From DAOUAM01 sp034433305 (GTDB lineage Bacteria > Chloroflexota > Dehalococcoidia > Lucifugimonadales > DAOUAM01): a stretch of 56,191 nucleotides of DNA. Positions 32,496 through 40,006 of this stretch are shown here, in pieces. Position 1 is the stretch's first letter. Each line of letters opens with the position of its first letter. The position numbers and the translations under genes are program-made. The stretch lies in the NCBI GenBank assembly GCA_034433305.1, contig DAOUAM010000045.1:1-56191 (forward strand). The letters are read 5' to 3'. Under the pieces are notes generated by a model. It ran no database searches and was not told the origin of the DNA. It saw nothing but the letters and a program-made list of their open reading frames with translations.

Positions 32496-32529
32496 GATGG
32501 TTATTAGCTGTGTCCATACGTCAAATGGC

Positions 32530-32642
32530 GTAGGACAGCTCGCCCTCTTGAGGGCTGGTGCGCGACACAATACCATAGTGGCGTTGCCGTGTCAAGGTAC
32601 AGCAGGTAGGACAGCTCGCCCTCTTGAGGGCTGGTGCACGAC
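32530..32642. repeat. Two 37-bp direct repeats in the LuxR-type gene leader
   Basis: Copies at 32530-32566 and 32606-32642 differ at one base and are 76 bp apart start to start. Each contains the palindrome GCCCTCTTGAGGGC. They are candidate operators of the downstream regulator or paired RNA hairpins in its leader. Confidence 0.7.
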
Positions 32643-32700
32643 GGCGGGCGGCAGGGCCAGTGAGGTCTCAATCCAGGAGGACGATAAGCGAGGACGTTTC

Positions 32701-33768
32701 ATGAGAGAGCTGACAATGGCAAACCTTCAGGCGCTGCTGGAGTGCCTGAGGGAGCTGTACGCCATATCGGACGCGGCGAGTTTCCCGGAGCGCGTGAACT
32801 CTGCGGTGAAGGTGCTGGTGCCCTGCGAGGTCATCACCTACAACATGGTGGACCCCAGGGCACATACGAACACCTACTTTTCCGACCCGCCAGGCAGGAT
32901 ACCCTCGGAGCTGGAGACAGTGTTCCTGGAGCACATGTCGGAGCACCCTCTCATAAGGCACATCGCCCGCACCAGCGACAGCCGGCCCCTGAAGTTCTCC
33001 GACTTCCTTTCTCAGCGGCAGTTCCACGACCTGGGCATATATACCGAGTTCTTTCGGCCCTTGCGCCTGGAGCACCAGATGGCCGTCAGCATTCCTTGTT
33101 CAAGGCAACTGGTTATCGGCGTGGCGCTGAACCGAGAGCACAGGGACTTCACCGAGGAAGAGCGTCAGATGCTCAGCCTCATTCGCCCGCACCTGGCCCA
33201 GGCATTCCGGAACGCCGAGGCGGTCACTGCCCTGGAGGAGAGGCCCATCACAGCCAGGGCGGAGCTTGTCCACCTGGACAGGCAGGGAAGGGCGCCAGCA
33301 GTCTCTGAACAGGCCCGCACCTGGCTGGAAAAGTACTTCCAGTGTACCTTCTCGCCCCATGGCCAGCTACCACACACCCTCCTGCAATGGGTCCGTCAGC
33401 AGCAAAGGGCAGTCAAGGCGACCGACGCGGTGCCTCAGGCGGCAGGCCCGCTGGTTGTCGCCTGTGGCGAAGGACGACTGGTCATACACTTCACCCCAGG
33501 GGCAGGTACCAGCGACCGGGACACGCTCGTTCTGGAAGAGCAAGTGGCCCAGCCATCGGCGTCCTCGCTGGCGAGTCTCGGCCTCACGAAGCGAGAGGCC
33601 GAGGTGATGGCGCTGCTCATGCAGGGCTGGACAAACCCTCACATCGGCCAGCAGCTAGCCGTCAGCCCTCGGACTGTACAGAAACACCTGGAGAACATCT
33701 ATGCCAAGCTAGGTGTCCAGACCCGGGCCGCCGCCGTCGCTCTGGCCTTCCAGGCACAGCACCAGTAG
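32701..33768 (+). CDS. LuxR-family transcriptional regulator
   Basis: 355-residue regulator. Residues about 10-190 resemble a GAF-like sensor (VKVLVPCEVITYNMV, IYTEFFRPLRLEHQMAVSIP, FTEEERQMLSLIRPHLAQAF), the last 65 form a LuxR helix-turn-helix (LTKREAEVMALLMQGWTNPHIGQQLAVSPRTVQKHLENIYAKLGVQTR). Cytosolic DNA-binding protein; ligand unknown. Start 32701 with GAGGA 7 nt upstream; the frame is open further upstream to 32497, but that stretch is the repeat-bearing leader. Autoregulation through the two 37-bp repeats is a reasonable inference. Confidence 0.87.
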   Translation: MRELTMANLQALLECLRELYAISDAASFPERVNSAVKVLVPCEVITYNMVDPRAHTNTYFSDPPGRIPSELETVFLEHMSEHPLIRHIARTSDSRPLKFSDFLSQRQFHDLGIYTEFFRPLRLEHQMAVSIPCSRQLVIGVALNREHRDFTEEERQMLSLIRPHLAQAFRNAEAVTALEERPITARAELVHLDRQGRAPAVSEQARTWLEKYFQCTFSPHGQLPHTLLQWVRQQQRAVKATDAVPQAAGPLVVACGEGRLVIHFTPGAGTSDRDTLVLEEQVAQPSASSLASLGLTKREAEVMALLMQGWTNPHIGQQLAVSPRTVQKHLENIYAKLGVQTRAAAVALAFQAQHQ

Positions 33769-33778
33769 CAGCTACGTT

Positions 33779-33812
33779 AAAAAGCAGACCGCCGCGCATG
33801 CGCGGCGGTCTG
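33779..33812 (-). terminator. Rho-independent terminator of tRNA-Gly
   Basis: A 28-nt perfect palindrome (33785-33812, arms CAGACCGCCGCGCA) followed on the minus strand by GCTTTTT, the T-run being the complement of 33779-33783. It also ends the region downstream of the convergent LuxR-type gene. Confidence 0.85.
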
Positions 33813-33835
33813 GAAAGATGTCCCTTCAGGTAGGC

Positions 33836-33911
33836 TGGAGCGGGTGAGGGGACTCGAACCCCCGACAACCTGCTTGGGAAGCAGGCACTCTACCAGCTGA
33901 GTTACACCCGC
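33836..33911 (-). tRNA. tRNA-Gly (anticodon CCC)
   Basis: 76 nt including an encoded CCA. Acceptor GCGGGTG pairs with CACCCGC, discriminator T. D arm ACTC/GAGT, anticodon stem CCTGC/GCAGG with loop TTCCCAA, T arm with TTCGAGT. It is followed by a strong terminator. Confidence 0.95.
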
Positions 33912-34020
33912 CCGCTATAGCCGGCTGCAGGATATACCAGATTCTAGCAAGAACAGCGGCAATGCTCAAGATGCCCACAGGACCTGCATGCCGCTTATGG
34001 CTATTATAACCAACGCCTGA

Positions 34021-34050
34021 TTGATACGTGCCTCCACCTGTGCCTATAAT
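34021..34050 (+). promoter_or_regulatory. Promoter of small membrane ORF
   Basis: TTGATA (34021-34026), 18-nt spacer, perfect TATAAT (34045-34050), 22 nt before the GTG of the 60-residue ORF. Confidence 0.6.
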
Positions 34051-34072
34051 GGTGCACACACAGCAATTCTAG

Positions 34073-34255
34073 GTGGAGATACTTACGCTGAAGACCGCAG
34101 TCCGCGCACTGGTGCTGGCCGCCATACTGGAGGGCACGTCCCTGGTCTTCATGGAGAAGATGGTGCTGTCGGTGCTGATCCTGGTCACGGTGGCCCTGGC
34201 GGCCACTGCCTTTGTGCTGCGCCAGGACCCGGCAGGCCCAGCCGACACCGAGTAG
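34073..34255 (+). CDS. Small hydrophobic membrane protein (60 aa)
   Basis: 60 residues with two hydrophobic stretches (about 8-27 and 29-49) separated by EKM, and an acidic tail DPAGPADTE. No recognised family. Evidence that it is real: a good promoter lies directly upstream and the composition is that of a membrane protein. Evidence against: GTG start without a Shine-Dalgarno sequence and short length. The cupin gene follows 50 nt downstream with its own promoter. Confidence 0.45.
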   Translation: MEILTLKTAVRALVLAAILEGTSLVFMEKMVLSVLILVTVALAATAFVLRQDPAGPADTE

Positions 34256-34270
34256 GGAAGGCCCCTTGCC

Positions 34271-34299
34271 TTGACACCCCAGGGACCTGAAGCTATACT
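34271..34299 (+). promoter_or_regulatory. Promoter of a probably leaderless cupin mRNA
   Basis: TTGACA (34271-34276), 17-nt spacer, TATACT (34294-34299). The cupin ATG begins 7 nt after the -10, where transcription should start, so the transcript would begin at the start codon. No Shine-Dalgarno sequence is present. Confidence 0.7.
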
Positions 34300-34305
34300 C
34301 AGCCC

Positions 34306-34719
34306 ATGGAGACGCTGCCCGCAGGCGAGTGCAAGGTCATACATCCCGATGGACTGGAGGTGGAAGTGGCCTCCGGCAGCATGACACGTCTGGCGGGAGT
34401 GTCGGAGAGGCTTGTAGGGGCAAAGGGCATCCACCTGGCCATAGCCACCATCCCGCCAGGGTGCGCGTCCAGCCCTCACTGGCATGTCAACTGTGAGTCG
34501 GCCATCTACGTGGTCAGAGGCCGTGGCCGCTTCCTTCACGGCCAGGGCATGGAAAAATCTTCTCCCATCGGGCCGGGCGACTTCATCTACGTGCCGCCTG
34601 ACGCCATCCACCAGCCGGTCAACGATAGCCTCACAGAGCCTATGGAGCTTATAGTGGCCCGCAATGCGCCGGTGGAGATAGTGGTGGAGTACAGGCCGCA
34701 GAAGGCCCAGCCCACGTAA
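34306..34719 (+). CDS. Cupin-domain protein
   Basis: 137-residue single-domain cupin. The metal-binding motif 1 reads SPHWHVNCESAIYVVRGRGR (HxH, then E) and motif 2 PGDFIYVPPDAIHQPVN supplies the second-site His. Probably a small metal-dependent dioxygenase, isomerase or ligand-binding protein; the reaction is not predictable. The start at 34306 is fixed by the promoter that ends 6 nt before it, suggesting leaderless translation. It is flanked by a small membrane ORF and tRNA-Ile on the same strand. Confidence 0.85.
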   Translation: METLPAGECKVIHPDGLEVEVASGSMTRLAGVSERLVGAKGIHLAIATIPPGCASSPHWHVNCESAIYVVRGRGRFLHGQGMEKSSPIGPGDFIYVPPDAIHQPVNDSLTEPMELIVARNAPVEIVVEYRPQKAQPT

Positions 34720-34800
34720 GAGGCTGTTCCAGCGCGGGCCTCGTTGTTATATACTGAATAGGGTGCGGCGCTAGGCCGCGCTCACCTCCAGGACATTCAC

Positions 34801-34877
34801 GGGCCAGTAGCTCAGTCGGCTAGAGCGCAGTCCTGATAAGACTGAGGTCCTTGGTTCGATTCCAAGCTGGCCCACCA
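34801..34877 (+). tRNA. tRNA-Ile (anticodon GAT)
   Basis: 77 nt with encoded CCA. Acceptor GGGCCAG pairs with CTGGCCC; anticodon stem CAGTC/GACTG with loop CTGATAA; T arm CTTGG/CCAAG. A TATACT box at 34750-34755 may be its -10. A weak hairpin, AAAGCC/GGCTTT, at 34885-34904 follows. The last 65 nt are duplicated at 35543-35607. Confidence 0.96.
34813..34877 (+). repeat. Attachment-site-like repeat, left copy (within tRNA-Ile)
   Basis: 65 bp from the D loop to the CCA end of tRNA-Ile, repeated exactly at 35543-35607. This is the usual layout of an element that integrated at a tRNA 3' end. Confidence 0.8.
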
Positions 34878-34959
34878 AATATGAAAAGCCTCCGATGGGG
34901 CTTTGCTCGTTTGTTGAAGATATGACCTGCATCAAGCTGTGAGTCCGCTGTACCGTTAA

Positions 34960-35169
34960 ATGGCGAAGTGGATAGTCTCTGATCCCGAACACCTGGGCGG
35001 CGTACCCCGGGTCCGGGGCACGCGCATATCCGTGTCCCAGCTCCTCGAACTCCTGGCTTCGGGCATGCCGATTGATGAAATCGTTCGGGAGTACCCGAGC
35101 CTGACTGAGGAAGCCATCAAGGGAACGCTGACCGAGCTGGCGCACTCTGACCGGCTAACAGCCGCGTGA
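34960..35169 (+). CDS. DUF433 antitoxin-like protein
   Basis: 69-residue DUF433 protein with a short winged or helix-turn-helix-like fold: GGVPRVRGTRISVSQLLELL, DEIVREYPSLTEEAIKGTL. DUF433 genes typically precede DUF5615 PIN-like toxin genes and are taken as the antitoxins. Here the stop overlaps the toxin GTG by 4 nt (GTGA). The ATG at 34960 has no clear Shine-Dalgarno sequence. The DNA around it is less GC-rich than its neighbours. It lies inside the 730-bp islet between two tRNA-Ile-derived repeats. Confidence 0.85.
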   Translation: MAKWIVSDPEHLGGVPRVRGTRISVSQLLELLASGMPIDEIVREYPSLTEEAIKGTLTELAHSDRLTAA

Positions 35170-35495
35170 GAATTCTCCTCGACGAAAATCTCCCTGAGTC
35201 GTTGCTCGCCAGATTGCGGGGCCTTGGGCATCAGGCCGATTCGGTCAACAGCCTTCGTCTCAAAGGCCTGGACAACGGTACTCTTTACCGAGAAGTCGCT
35301 CAGGGTTATGACCTTTGCTTCACGCGTGATGCAGGTTTTGCCAGGAGCGTCCGCAGCTTGCAGGAGCAGAGCAAGGTCAAGCTGTTGCGAGTGACACTAC
35401 CTCAAACAAGGGCCAGTGAGTTCGTCGAACGCTTTATCGAGGCCTTCGAGAATACGGCCTGGTCTGCTTACGTGACTGGGGCCGATTGGCCATGA
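35166..35495 (+). CDS. DUF5615 PIN-like toxin
   Basis: 109-residue protein of the DUF5615 (PIN-like, Mut7-C related) family, putative RNase toxins. MRILLDENLPESLLARLRGLGH carries the acidic D/E/N cluster, and LCFTRDAGFARSV the later Asp. GTG start at 35166 within the GTGA overlap with the DUF433 gene, so translation is coupled. A two-gene addiction module is the inferred role. The right end of its gene is 47 bp from the tRNA-Ile fragment, and nothing resembling an integrase is present. Confidence 0.85.
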   Translation: MRILLDENLPESLLARLRGLGHQADSVNSLRLKGLDNGTLYREVAQGYDLCFTRDAGFARSVRSLQEQSKVKLLRVTLPQTRASEFVERFIEAFENTAWSAYVTGADWP

Positions 35496-35542
35496 GATGT
35501 GGCCCCTATCACCCCAGCGAGGCCCAACGCGGGTAATTAGTC

Positions 35543-35607
35543 CAGTCGGCTAGAGCGCAGTCCTGATAAGACTGAGGTCCTTGGTTCGATTCCAAGCTGG
35601 CCCACCA
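35543..35607 (+). repeat. tRNA-Ile 3' fragment (attachment-site-like, right copy)
   Basis: An exact 65-bp copy of 34813-34877. The preceding bases (GCGGGTAATTAGTC) cannot form the tRNA acceptor with CTGGCCC, so it is a fragment and not a second functional tRNA. The islet between copies is 730 bp counting this fragment. Confidence 0.85.
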
Positions 35608-35624
35608 GGTCTTTTGCGCAGCCC

Positions 35625-36221
35625 CTACTCCCCCTCCTCACGCCTATCTCGCGCTCCTGCCAGCACCGCCCCCGCCAGTCCAATTGCCAGGAGGAGCAGC
35701 GCTGTCCCCAGGGCCACCCTGTCATCACCTGGCTGGAGGGGCCAGGCCCACCAGACAGCCTCGCCAGGCACCGACGCGCCCATCCAGAAGGCCAGCACCC
35801 CGCAGGCCAGGGGCACTATCCACGAGAGCCTGCTGCCGAGCACAGGAACGCTGAGCAGCGCCAGCCCCGCAAAGCCCGCCAGATTACGCAGGACCTGCCC
35901 TTCGATACCAGCAGCTGCTCCAACGCGCACCGAGACCCCCAGTGCCATTATGCTGAGCGCCAGCAGTCCCGCCAGGTGCCCGAGGCGCAGTAAAGGGACG
36001 GGATAGCTAGCCGATGCCTCAAGCTCTCCGAAGGGGTTACGGAGGCTAGCGCCGATGACGACTGCCACGGCCAGCGGCATGACGACCAGCAGCAGTCGCA
36101 AGGCCGTCCCCGGCTGCTCTAGCTGCGACAGCCAGAGTCCGGTCAGGCCGCCGATAGCTATCAGGGCCAGGGCGGCCCATCCCACCGTCCGGGAGCGCAG
36201 ATGCAAGTACCACAGCTTCAT
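35625..36221 (-). CDS. Membrane protein, last gene of the sigma/ABC operon
   Basis: 198-residue polytopic membrane protein with about six hydrophobic helices, beginning MKLWYLHLRSRTVGWAALAL. It resembles ABC-2 type permease subunits in pattern but has no clear family. Start 36221 overlaps the previous gene's stop as ATGA; an upstream in-frame start (36497) would read back through that gene in another frame and is rejected. It is the fifth gene of a tightly coupled operon and ends 18 bp from the tRNA-Ile fragment. Probably a channel-forming partner of the ATPase encoded at 37681-38442. Confidence 0.75.
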   Translation of the reverse strand: MKLWYLHLRSRTVGWAALALIAIGGLTGLWLSQLEQPGTALRLLLVVMPLAVAVVIGASLRNPFGELEASASYPVPLLRLGHLAGLLALSIMALGVSVRVGAAAGIEGQVLRNLAGFAGLALLSVPVLGSRLSWIVPLACGVLAFWMGASVPGEAVWWAWPLQPGDDRVALGTALLLLAIGLAGAVLAGARDRREEGE

Positions 36222-37684
36222 GGCAGGGCCTCCAGTGGCAGTTCCCCTGCTCGCAGGGCGGTGTAGTTTTCCTCCAGCCAGGCCCGGCGCACGTCCGGCC
36301 CCAGCGCCGTGAAGCGTTCCAGAGCAGCCTCCTCTTCTGGGCCAGAAGCCCATCCAGGGACCGCTGACCTTACCCGCATAACGGCCTGTGCGTCCGGTAC
36401 AGCTTGCCCGTCCAGGCTGACCTGGCCCTGGAGTGGCACCCCGGCCTGGACAAGCAGCCAGTCGGCCACCACCTTCTGGGCTGCGGTCATGGACCACGAA
36501 CTGTCGCCATCCGCGATGGCCCTTGCCGCCATGGCGGCTTCATCAACTACCAGGCCCATGGCCATGTCCCTGGCGGCCCACCATATATTCCCGGTCCTGG
36601 CGGCCACGTACAGGGAAAACGTGAAGGTGCCATCGGGCAGAAACGTTCGCCTGACGTCAACCTCCTTCTGTTCAGCGCGACGAGGCCCACCAGGGATGCC
36701 AGCAAGCGGCGCTACGAGCCTGTCCGCCAGGTCGGCGCTCTCCGGTAGTATGGCCTCATAGGCCGGGTGGACGCAGACCGGTATGCTCCGCTCCAGGCAT
36801 ACTGGCTCGTAGGGCACTGACTCTCCCATCTGCCTGGAGTTGGAGGATACTCGGAATGCCGCGCCGGTGATGGTCTCTGCCGTGCGCTGCTCCAAGTAGT
36901 GCTCAAGTCTCCAGGAGGCTGAACCTGCTCGCACCACCATGCCGGCCCCGATCGCCGTCACGCTCAGTAAGGCCAGCATGGCTCCCCACAACATAAGGGA
37001 ACGCCTGCCCTTCAGCACCACGGCCGCCAGCGCCACCCCAGCCAATCCCAGGAACCACAGCAACTGCAGCAGAGCTACGCCCGGCTGGACTCTGTAGAAG
37101 ACACTGGGGGCATTCAGGTCTAATGGAAAGAGATATTGGAAAGGACCAGCGTAGATGGCCCCAGCAAACTGGCCCACGAACAGGGCCACGGCCAGGAGCG
37201 GGGCCGTGAACCTGCTATGGACATAGAGCCCGGCGGCATAGCCCAGCGCTCCGCTGGCACCCACAGCGGCAAGCCCGACACTGATAACCGCCACATCGGG
37301 CGTACCCCAGGTGGCACTCAGGGAGGTCGTTCCCACCAGGGCTGCTGCGACCAGGGCATAGCTAAGCCCAGGCCAGGCGAGTGTTCCCGACAACGTGCTC
37401 GCTTCCCGGCCGGCAGCGGGGTAGGGTGTCGTAGCCAGTAGCTCATCCACACCTCTGCGCCGGCTCCGGCCGGCCATCCAGGCGGCCAGGCCACCCGCTA
37501 CTGGCCCCAACAAGGCGGCGCTATCCCGGATGCCGAAGCTCACATCTGGCCACAGGGCGACCAACTTGTCCGACTCCCTCTCCACGGTGGCGGCCCACCA
37601 CGCGAGGCCCAGCATAACCGGGAACAGCCACAGGCCTGGGCTGCGGCGCGCCTCGATGCACAGGACTCGCAAGGTCGCGCTCAT
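36218..37684 (-). CDS. ABC-2-like permease with C-terminal soluble domain
   Basis: 488 residues. The first 250 hold about six to seven membrane helices (for example WLFPVMLGLAWWAA, AALLGPVAGGLAAWMAG); the remaining 230 form a mostly hydrophilic domain with charged and Cys-containing loops (VCLERSIPVCVHP) likely outside the membrane. Start ATG overlaps the ATPase stop (ATGA). The architecture suits an exporter subunit with an extracytoplasmic domain. The family is not recognised beyond ABC-2-like. Transported substrate unknown. Confidence 0.7.
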   Translation of the reverse strand: MSATLRVLCIEARRSPGLWLFPVMLGLAWWAATVERESDKLVALWPDVSFGIRDSAALLGPVAGGLAAWMAGRSRRRGVDELLATTPYPAAGREASTLSGTLAWPGLSYALVAAALVGTTSLSATWGTPDVAVISVGLAAVGASGALGYAAGLYVHSRFTAPLLAVALFVGQFAGAIYAGPFQYLFPLDLNAPSVFYRVQPGVALLQLLWFLGLAGVALAAVVLKGRRSLMLWGAMLALLSVTAIGAGMVVRAGSASWRLEHYLEQRTAETITGAAFRVSSNSRQMGESVPYEPVCLERSIPVCVHPAYEAILPESADLADRLVAPLAGIPGGPRRAEQKEVDVRRTFLPDGTFTFSLYVAARTGNIWWAARDMAMGLVVDEAAMAARAIADGDSSWSMTAAQKVVADWLLVQAGVPLQGQVSLDGQAVPDAQAVMRVRSAVPGWASGPEEEAALERFTALGPDVRRAWLEENYTALRAGELPLEALP

Positions 37685-38442
37685 GCTCCCACCCCCACTC
37701 TGGCGCGGGAGAGGGCGGCGCTGTAGCCCCGCTCCAGGGGCGAGTCACCTATGGTGTTGTCAACGCCCAGGGAGGCCAGCTCGGCGGGCGAGCCACAGAA
37801 GACGATGCGCCCCTCGCTCATCACTGCCACTTGAGAGCAGGCGGCGCCCACGTCCTCTACCAGGTGCGTGCTCACGATGACCGTGCCACGAGCACCCATC
37901 TCTCTGATAAGTTGGCGAAAGCCCACGCGCTGCTCCGGGTCCAGCCCCGCCGTGGGCTCGTCCAGCAGCAGCACATCCGGGTCGTTGACGATGGCCTGGG
38001 CGATGCCCACCCTGCGGAGCATGCCGCCGGACAGCGTCTTCAGCTTCTTCCGCGCCCGGTCCTCCAGCCCCACCTGCTCGATGGCCCTGGCTACCTGGCG
38101 TTTGACCTGGCCGACCGGGACCTCCTTCATGAGGGCGAAATATTCCACGAACTCCCATACGGTGAAGTTGCCGTAGAACCCCATGGCCTGGGGCAGGTAG
38201 CCCAGCCTGCGCCGCAGGGCGCGACGCTGCCCATAGCTGGTCGGATCGTAGCCCAGTATGCGCAGGCTGCCGCCGCTGGGCCTGAATACTGTGGACAGCA
38301 CCCGCAGCAGCGTGGTCTTGCCAGCGCCGTTGGGTCCCAGCAATCCGAATACTCCGTTGCCGACCTCCAGGTCTATCCCCTTGAGCACCTGGGTGCGGCC
38401 AAAGGAGTGGACAAGTCCGCTGACTCGTATGTTCACTGTCAT
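37681..38442 (-). CDS. ABC transporter ATP-binding protein
   Basis: 253-residue ATPase. Walker A GPNGAGKTTLLRVLS, Q-loop in LGYLPQAMGFYG, signature LSGGMLRRVGIAQA, Walker B DVLLLDEPTAGLD and H-loop STHLVED are all intact. It belongs to the CcmA/drug-export class that powers ABC-2 permeases. It overlaps both neighbours by ATGA. Encoded third in an operon behind an ECF sigma factor and its zinc-finger anti-sigma, it is likely induced by the signal that releases the sigma factor. Substrate unknown; lipid, peptide or antibiotic export are possibilities. Confidence 0.93.
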   Translation of the reverse strand: MTVNIRVSGLVHSFGRTQVLKGIDLEVGNGVFGLLGPNGAGKTTLLRVLSTVFRPSGGSLRILGYDPTSYGQRRALRRRLGYLPQAMGFYGNFTVWEFVEYFALMKEVPVGQVKRQVARAIEQVGLEDRARKKLKTLSGGMLRRVGIAQAIVNDPDVLLLDEPTAGLDPEQRVGFRQLIREMGARGTVIVSTHLVEDVGAACSQVAVMSEGRIVFCGSPAELASLGVDNTIGDSPLERGYSAALSRARVGVGA

Positions 38443-39194
38443 CGGGCCACCTCTATCCTTCTGTTGCCGGTGGCGTACAGGGCCAGGGCAGCCAGCACCA
38501 CCGTCGCGGTCCCAAAGAAGGGAAGGGCACCTGCTGGCACAACCGCTGACAGGTCATGGAACCCCCGCGAAGTGGCCAGCACCACGATGGCCCAACCCGC
38601 AAGCCCCCCGCCGACGCCCGTGGCAGCGGAGCGAGTCCAGGTAGCCACGAACAGGGCCAGGGAGGAGACGGTAGTCATGGGCACCAGCCAGCCCAGCGCC
38701 AGGATGAGCGCCTGGTCAGCAAATAGGCTGGCCAGCAGCGCCAGCGCCGCGTTGACGCCGAAGACGGCCACGGCGCGCACCAGCAGCACCATACGGTCGG
38801 AGACGGCCATAGTCTTGCTCAGCTCCCAGGCCGGGTCCACGCCGGGGCCATAGGCGTAGGCGATCCCGATGCCTGCCAGGGCTGGCGCCAACAGAGCGGT
38901 CCACGGCACATCAGTGCTGGCGGTGAAGAACGCCCCCACAGCCAGCACCGCGGCGGTAGCCAGGACCCAGGACAGCACCAGGGACGGTGTCATGAGCAGC
39001 GCCCGGGCCAGGGCCGGAGAGCGCAGGGCGGTCCCAAGCCAGCGCTCCAGCCGGCCCACCGGTCGGGCCCATACCTCCATGGCGATGCCCGACCAGACCC
39101 TGTCCAGGTCCACGTCCAGCCCTCCCAGGTTCGACCGCACCTGGCAGTCGGCACAGGAGGCGACGTGCAAAGGGTCACCGGAATGTACAGTCAT
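38439..39194 (-). CDS. Zinc-finger anti-sigma / six-helix membrane fusion
   Basis: 251 residues. The N-terminus contains HVASCADC, the HxxxCxxC of a ZAS anti-sigma domain. After about 55 residues come six hydrophobic helices (for example SLVLSWVLATAAVLAVGAFF, MVLLVRAVAVFGVNAALALL). It therefore looks like an anti-sigma factor fused to, or evolved into, a polytopic membrane sensor or ABC permease-like subunit, instead of the usual single helix. Start overlaps the sigma-factor stop (ATGA) and has GGAAGGAGG upstream. It would sequester the sigma factor until a membrane signal arrives. Confidence 0.75.
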   Translation of the reverse strand: MTVHSGDPLHVASCADCQVRSNLGGLDVDLDRVWSGIAMEVWARPVGRLERWLGTALRSPALARALLMTPSLVLSWVLATAAVLAVGAFFTASTDVPWTALLAPALAGIGIAYAYGPGVDPAWELSKTMAVSDRMVLLVRAVAVFGVNAALALLASLFADQALILALGWLVPMTTVSSLALFVATWTRSAATGVGGGLAGWAIVVLATSRGFHDLSAVVPAGALPFFGTATVVLAALALYATGNRRIEVAR

Positions 39195-39715
39195 GGACTG
39201 CCTCCTTCCAGCGCGGCTTGCAGCAGGCGGCGCAGGCGGTACACACGGCTCTTCACTGTCCCTTCAGGAATGCCCAGGTACGCAGCTACCTCCGCGACCG
39301 AGCGGCCCTCCTCCCACAGAAGGCGCACCAGCTCCCTGTGCTCACTGCCGCTGGGTCCGAGGGTGGCGAGGGCCTGCTCCAGGTCAGCCTTGTTTGCCGC
39401 CAGCGTGGCAGCATCGTCACTCCCGGGCAGGTCCAGCGCCAGTCCGACCTCCGGGCGTCCACGCTTCCGGAGCCACATGGCGGCCTGCCTGCGGGCTATG
39501 CCCCAGAGCCAGGCGCTAACTTCGCCCCCACCTCTATAGCTTCGAGCGCCCTTCCAGACGGCGATGAACGTCTCCTGTAGCACATCTTCCACGGCATCAG
39601 GCGCAAGGGTGCGCCTGAGCCTCACCGCCAGCCACGGAGCGTGCCGCTCGAACAGCTCTCGCAGGGCGAGGTCGTCTCCGCCAGAAACCGCTTTGATCAG
39701 CGCGCGGTCGTCCAT
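39191..39715 (-). CDS. ECF RNA polymerase sigma factor
   Basis: 174-residue ECF sigma-70 factor. Region 2 is seen in LRELFERHAPWLAVRLRR through DVLQETFIAVWKGARSY and AWLWGIARRQAAMWLRKR; region 4 in RELVRLLWEEGRSVAEVAAYLGIPEGTVKSRVYRLRRLL. It leads a five-gene operon (sigma, anti-sigma/membrane, ATPase, two membrane proteins) in which every junction is an ATGA overlap. The order recalls the Bacillus sigY-yxl operon. Target promoters cannot be read with confidence; autoregulation is likely. Confidence 0.93.
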   Translation of the reverse strand: MDDRALIKAVSGGDDLALRELFERHAPWLAVRLRRTLAPDAVEDVLQETFIAVWKGARSYRGGGEVSAWLWGIARRQAAMWLRKRGRPEVGLALDLPGSDDAATLAANKADLEQALATLGPSGSEHRELVRLLWEEGRSVAEVAAYLGIPEGTVKSRVYRLRRLLQAALEGGSP

Positions 39716-39802
39716 CTCTACTTGAATTGTTGCACCCGGAGGCGGTCTGGTTCATCGGGTCGAGTGGTGCCAGGCCGGGGCAGGCCAGGGCCTTCCCCCA
39801 CT

Positions 39803-39908
39803 GGGGCCCAAAAGCGGACGGTTTTTGAGAGGAAAGGGGAGTGGAACGAAGGCAGACGTGCCGACCTCCCATCTAGCTGGAAAACCCGTCCACTTCTGGG
39901 CCCGCAGG
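39803..39908. repeat. Family D repeat, copy 2, with inverted ends
   Basis: GGGCCCAAAAGCGGACGGTT at the left faces AAAACCCGTCCACTTCTGGG at the right. The left arm and adjacent AGGAAAGGGGAG match the reverse complement of 11321-11367. It lies in the 291-bp gap upstream of the sigma gene, otherwise empty. Confidence 0.5.
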
Positions 39909-40006
39909 GGGCGATAGAAACGCAGCGAGGGCGGGTGGGTGGCAACGACAGGCCATGCCTCACGATGCCTGCACAGGCTTGCGCCAGTGGCCGGGCCTGG
40001 AGCCGG

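Noticed and set aside
35543..35607. Second functional tRNA-Ile
   Set aside because: The 5' acceptor strand and half of the D arm are missing, so it cannot fold as a tRNA.
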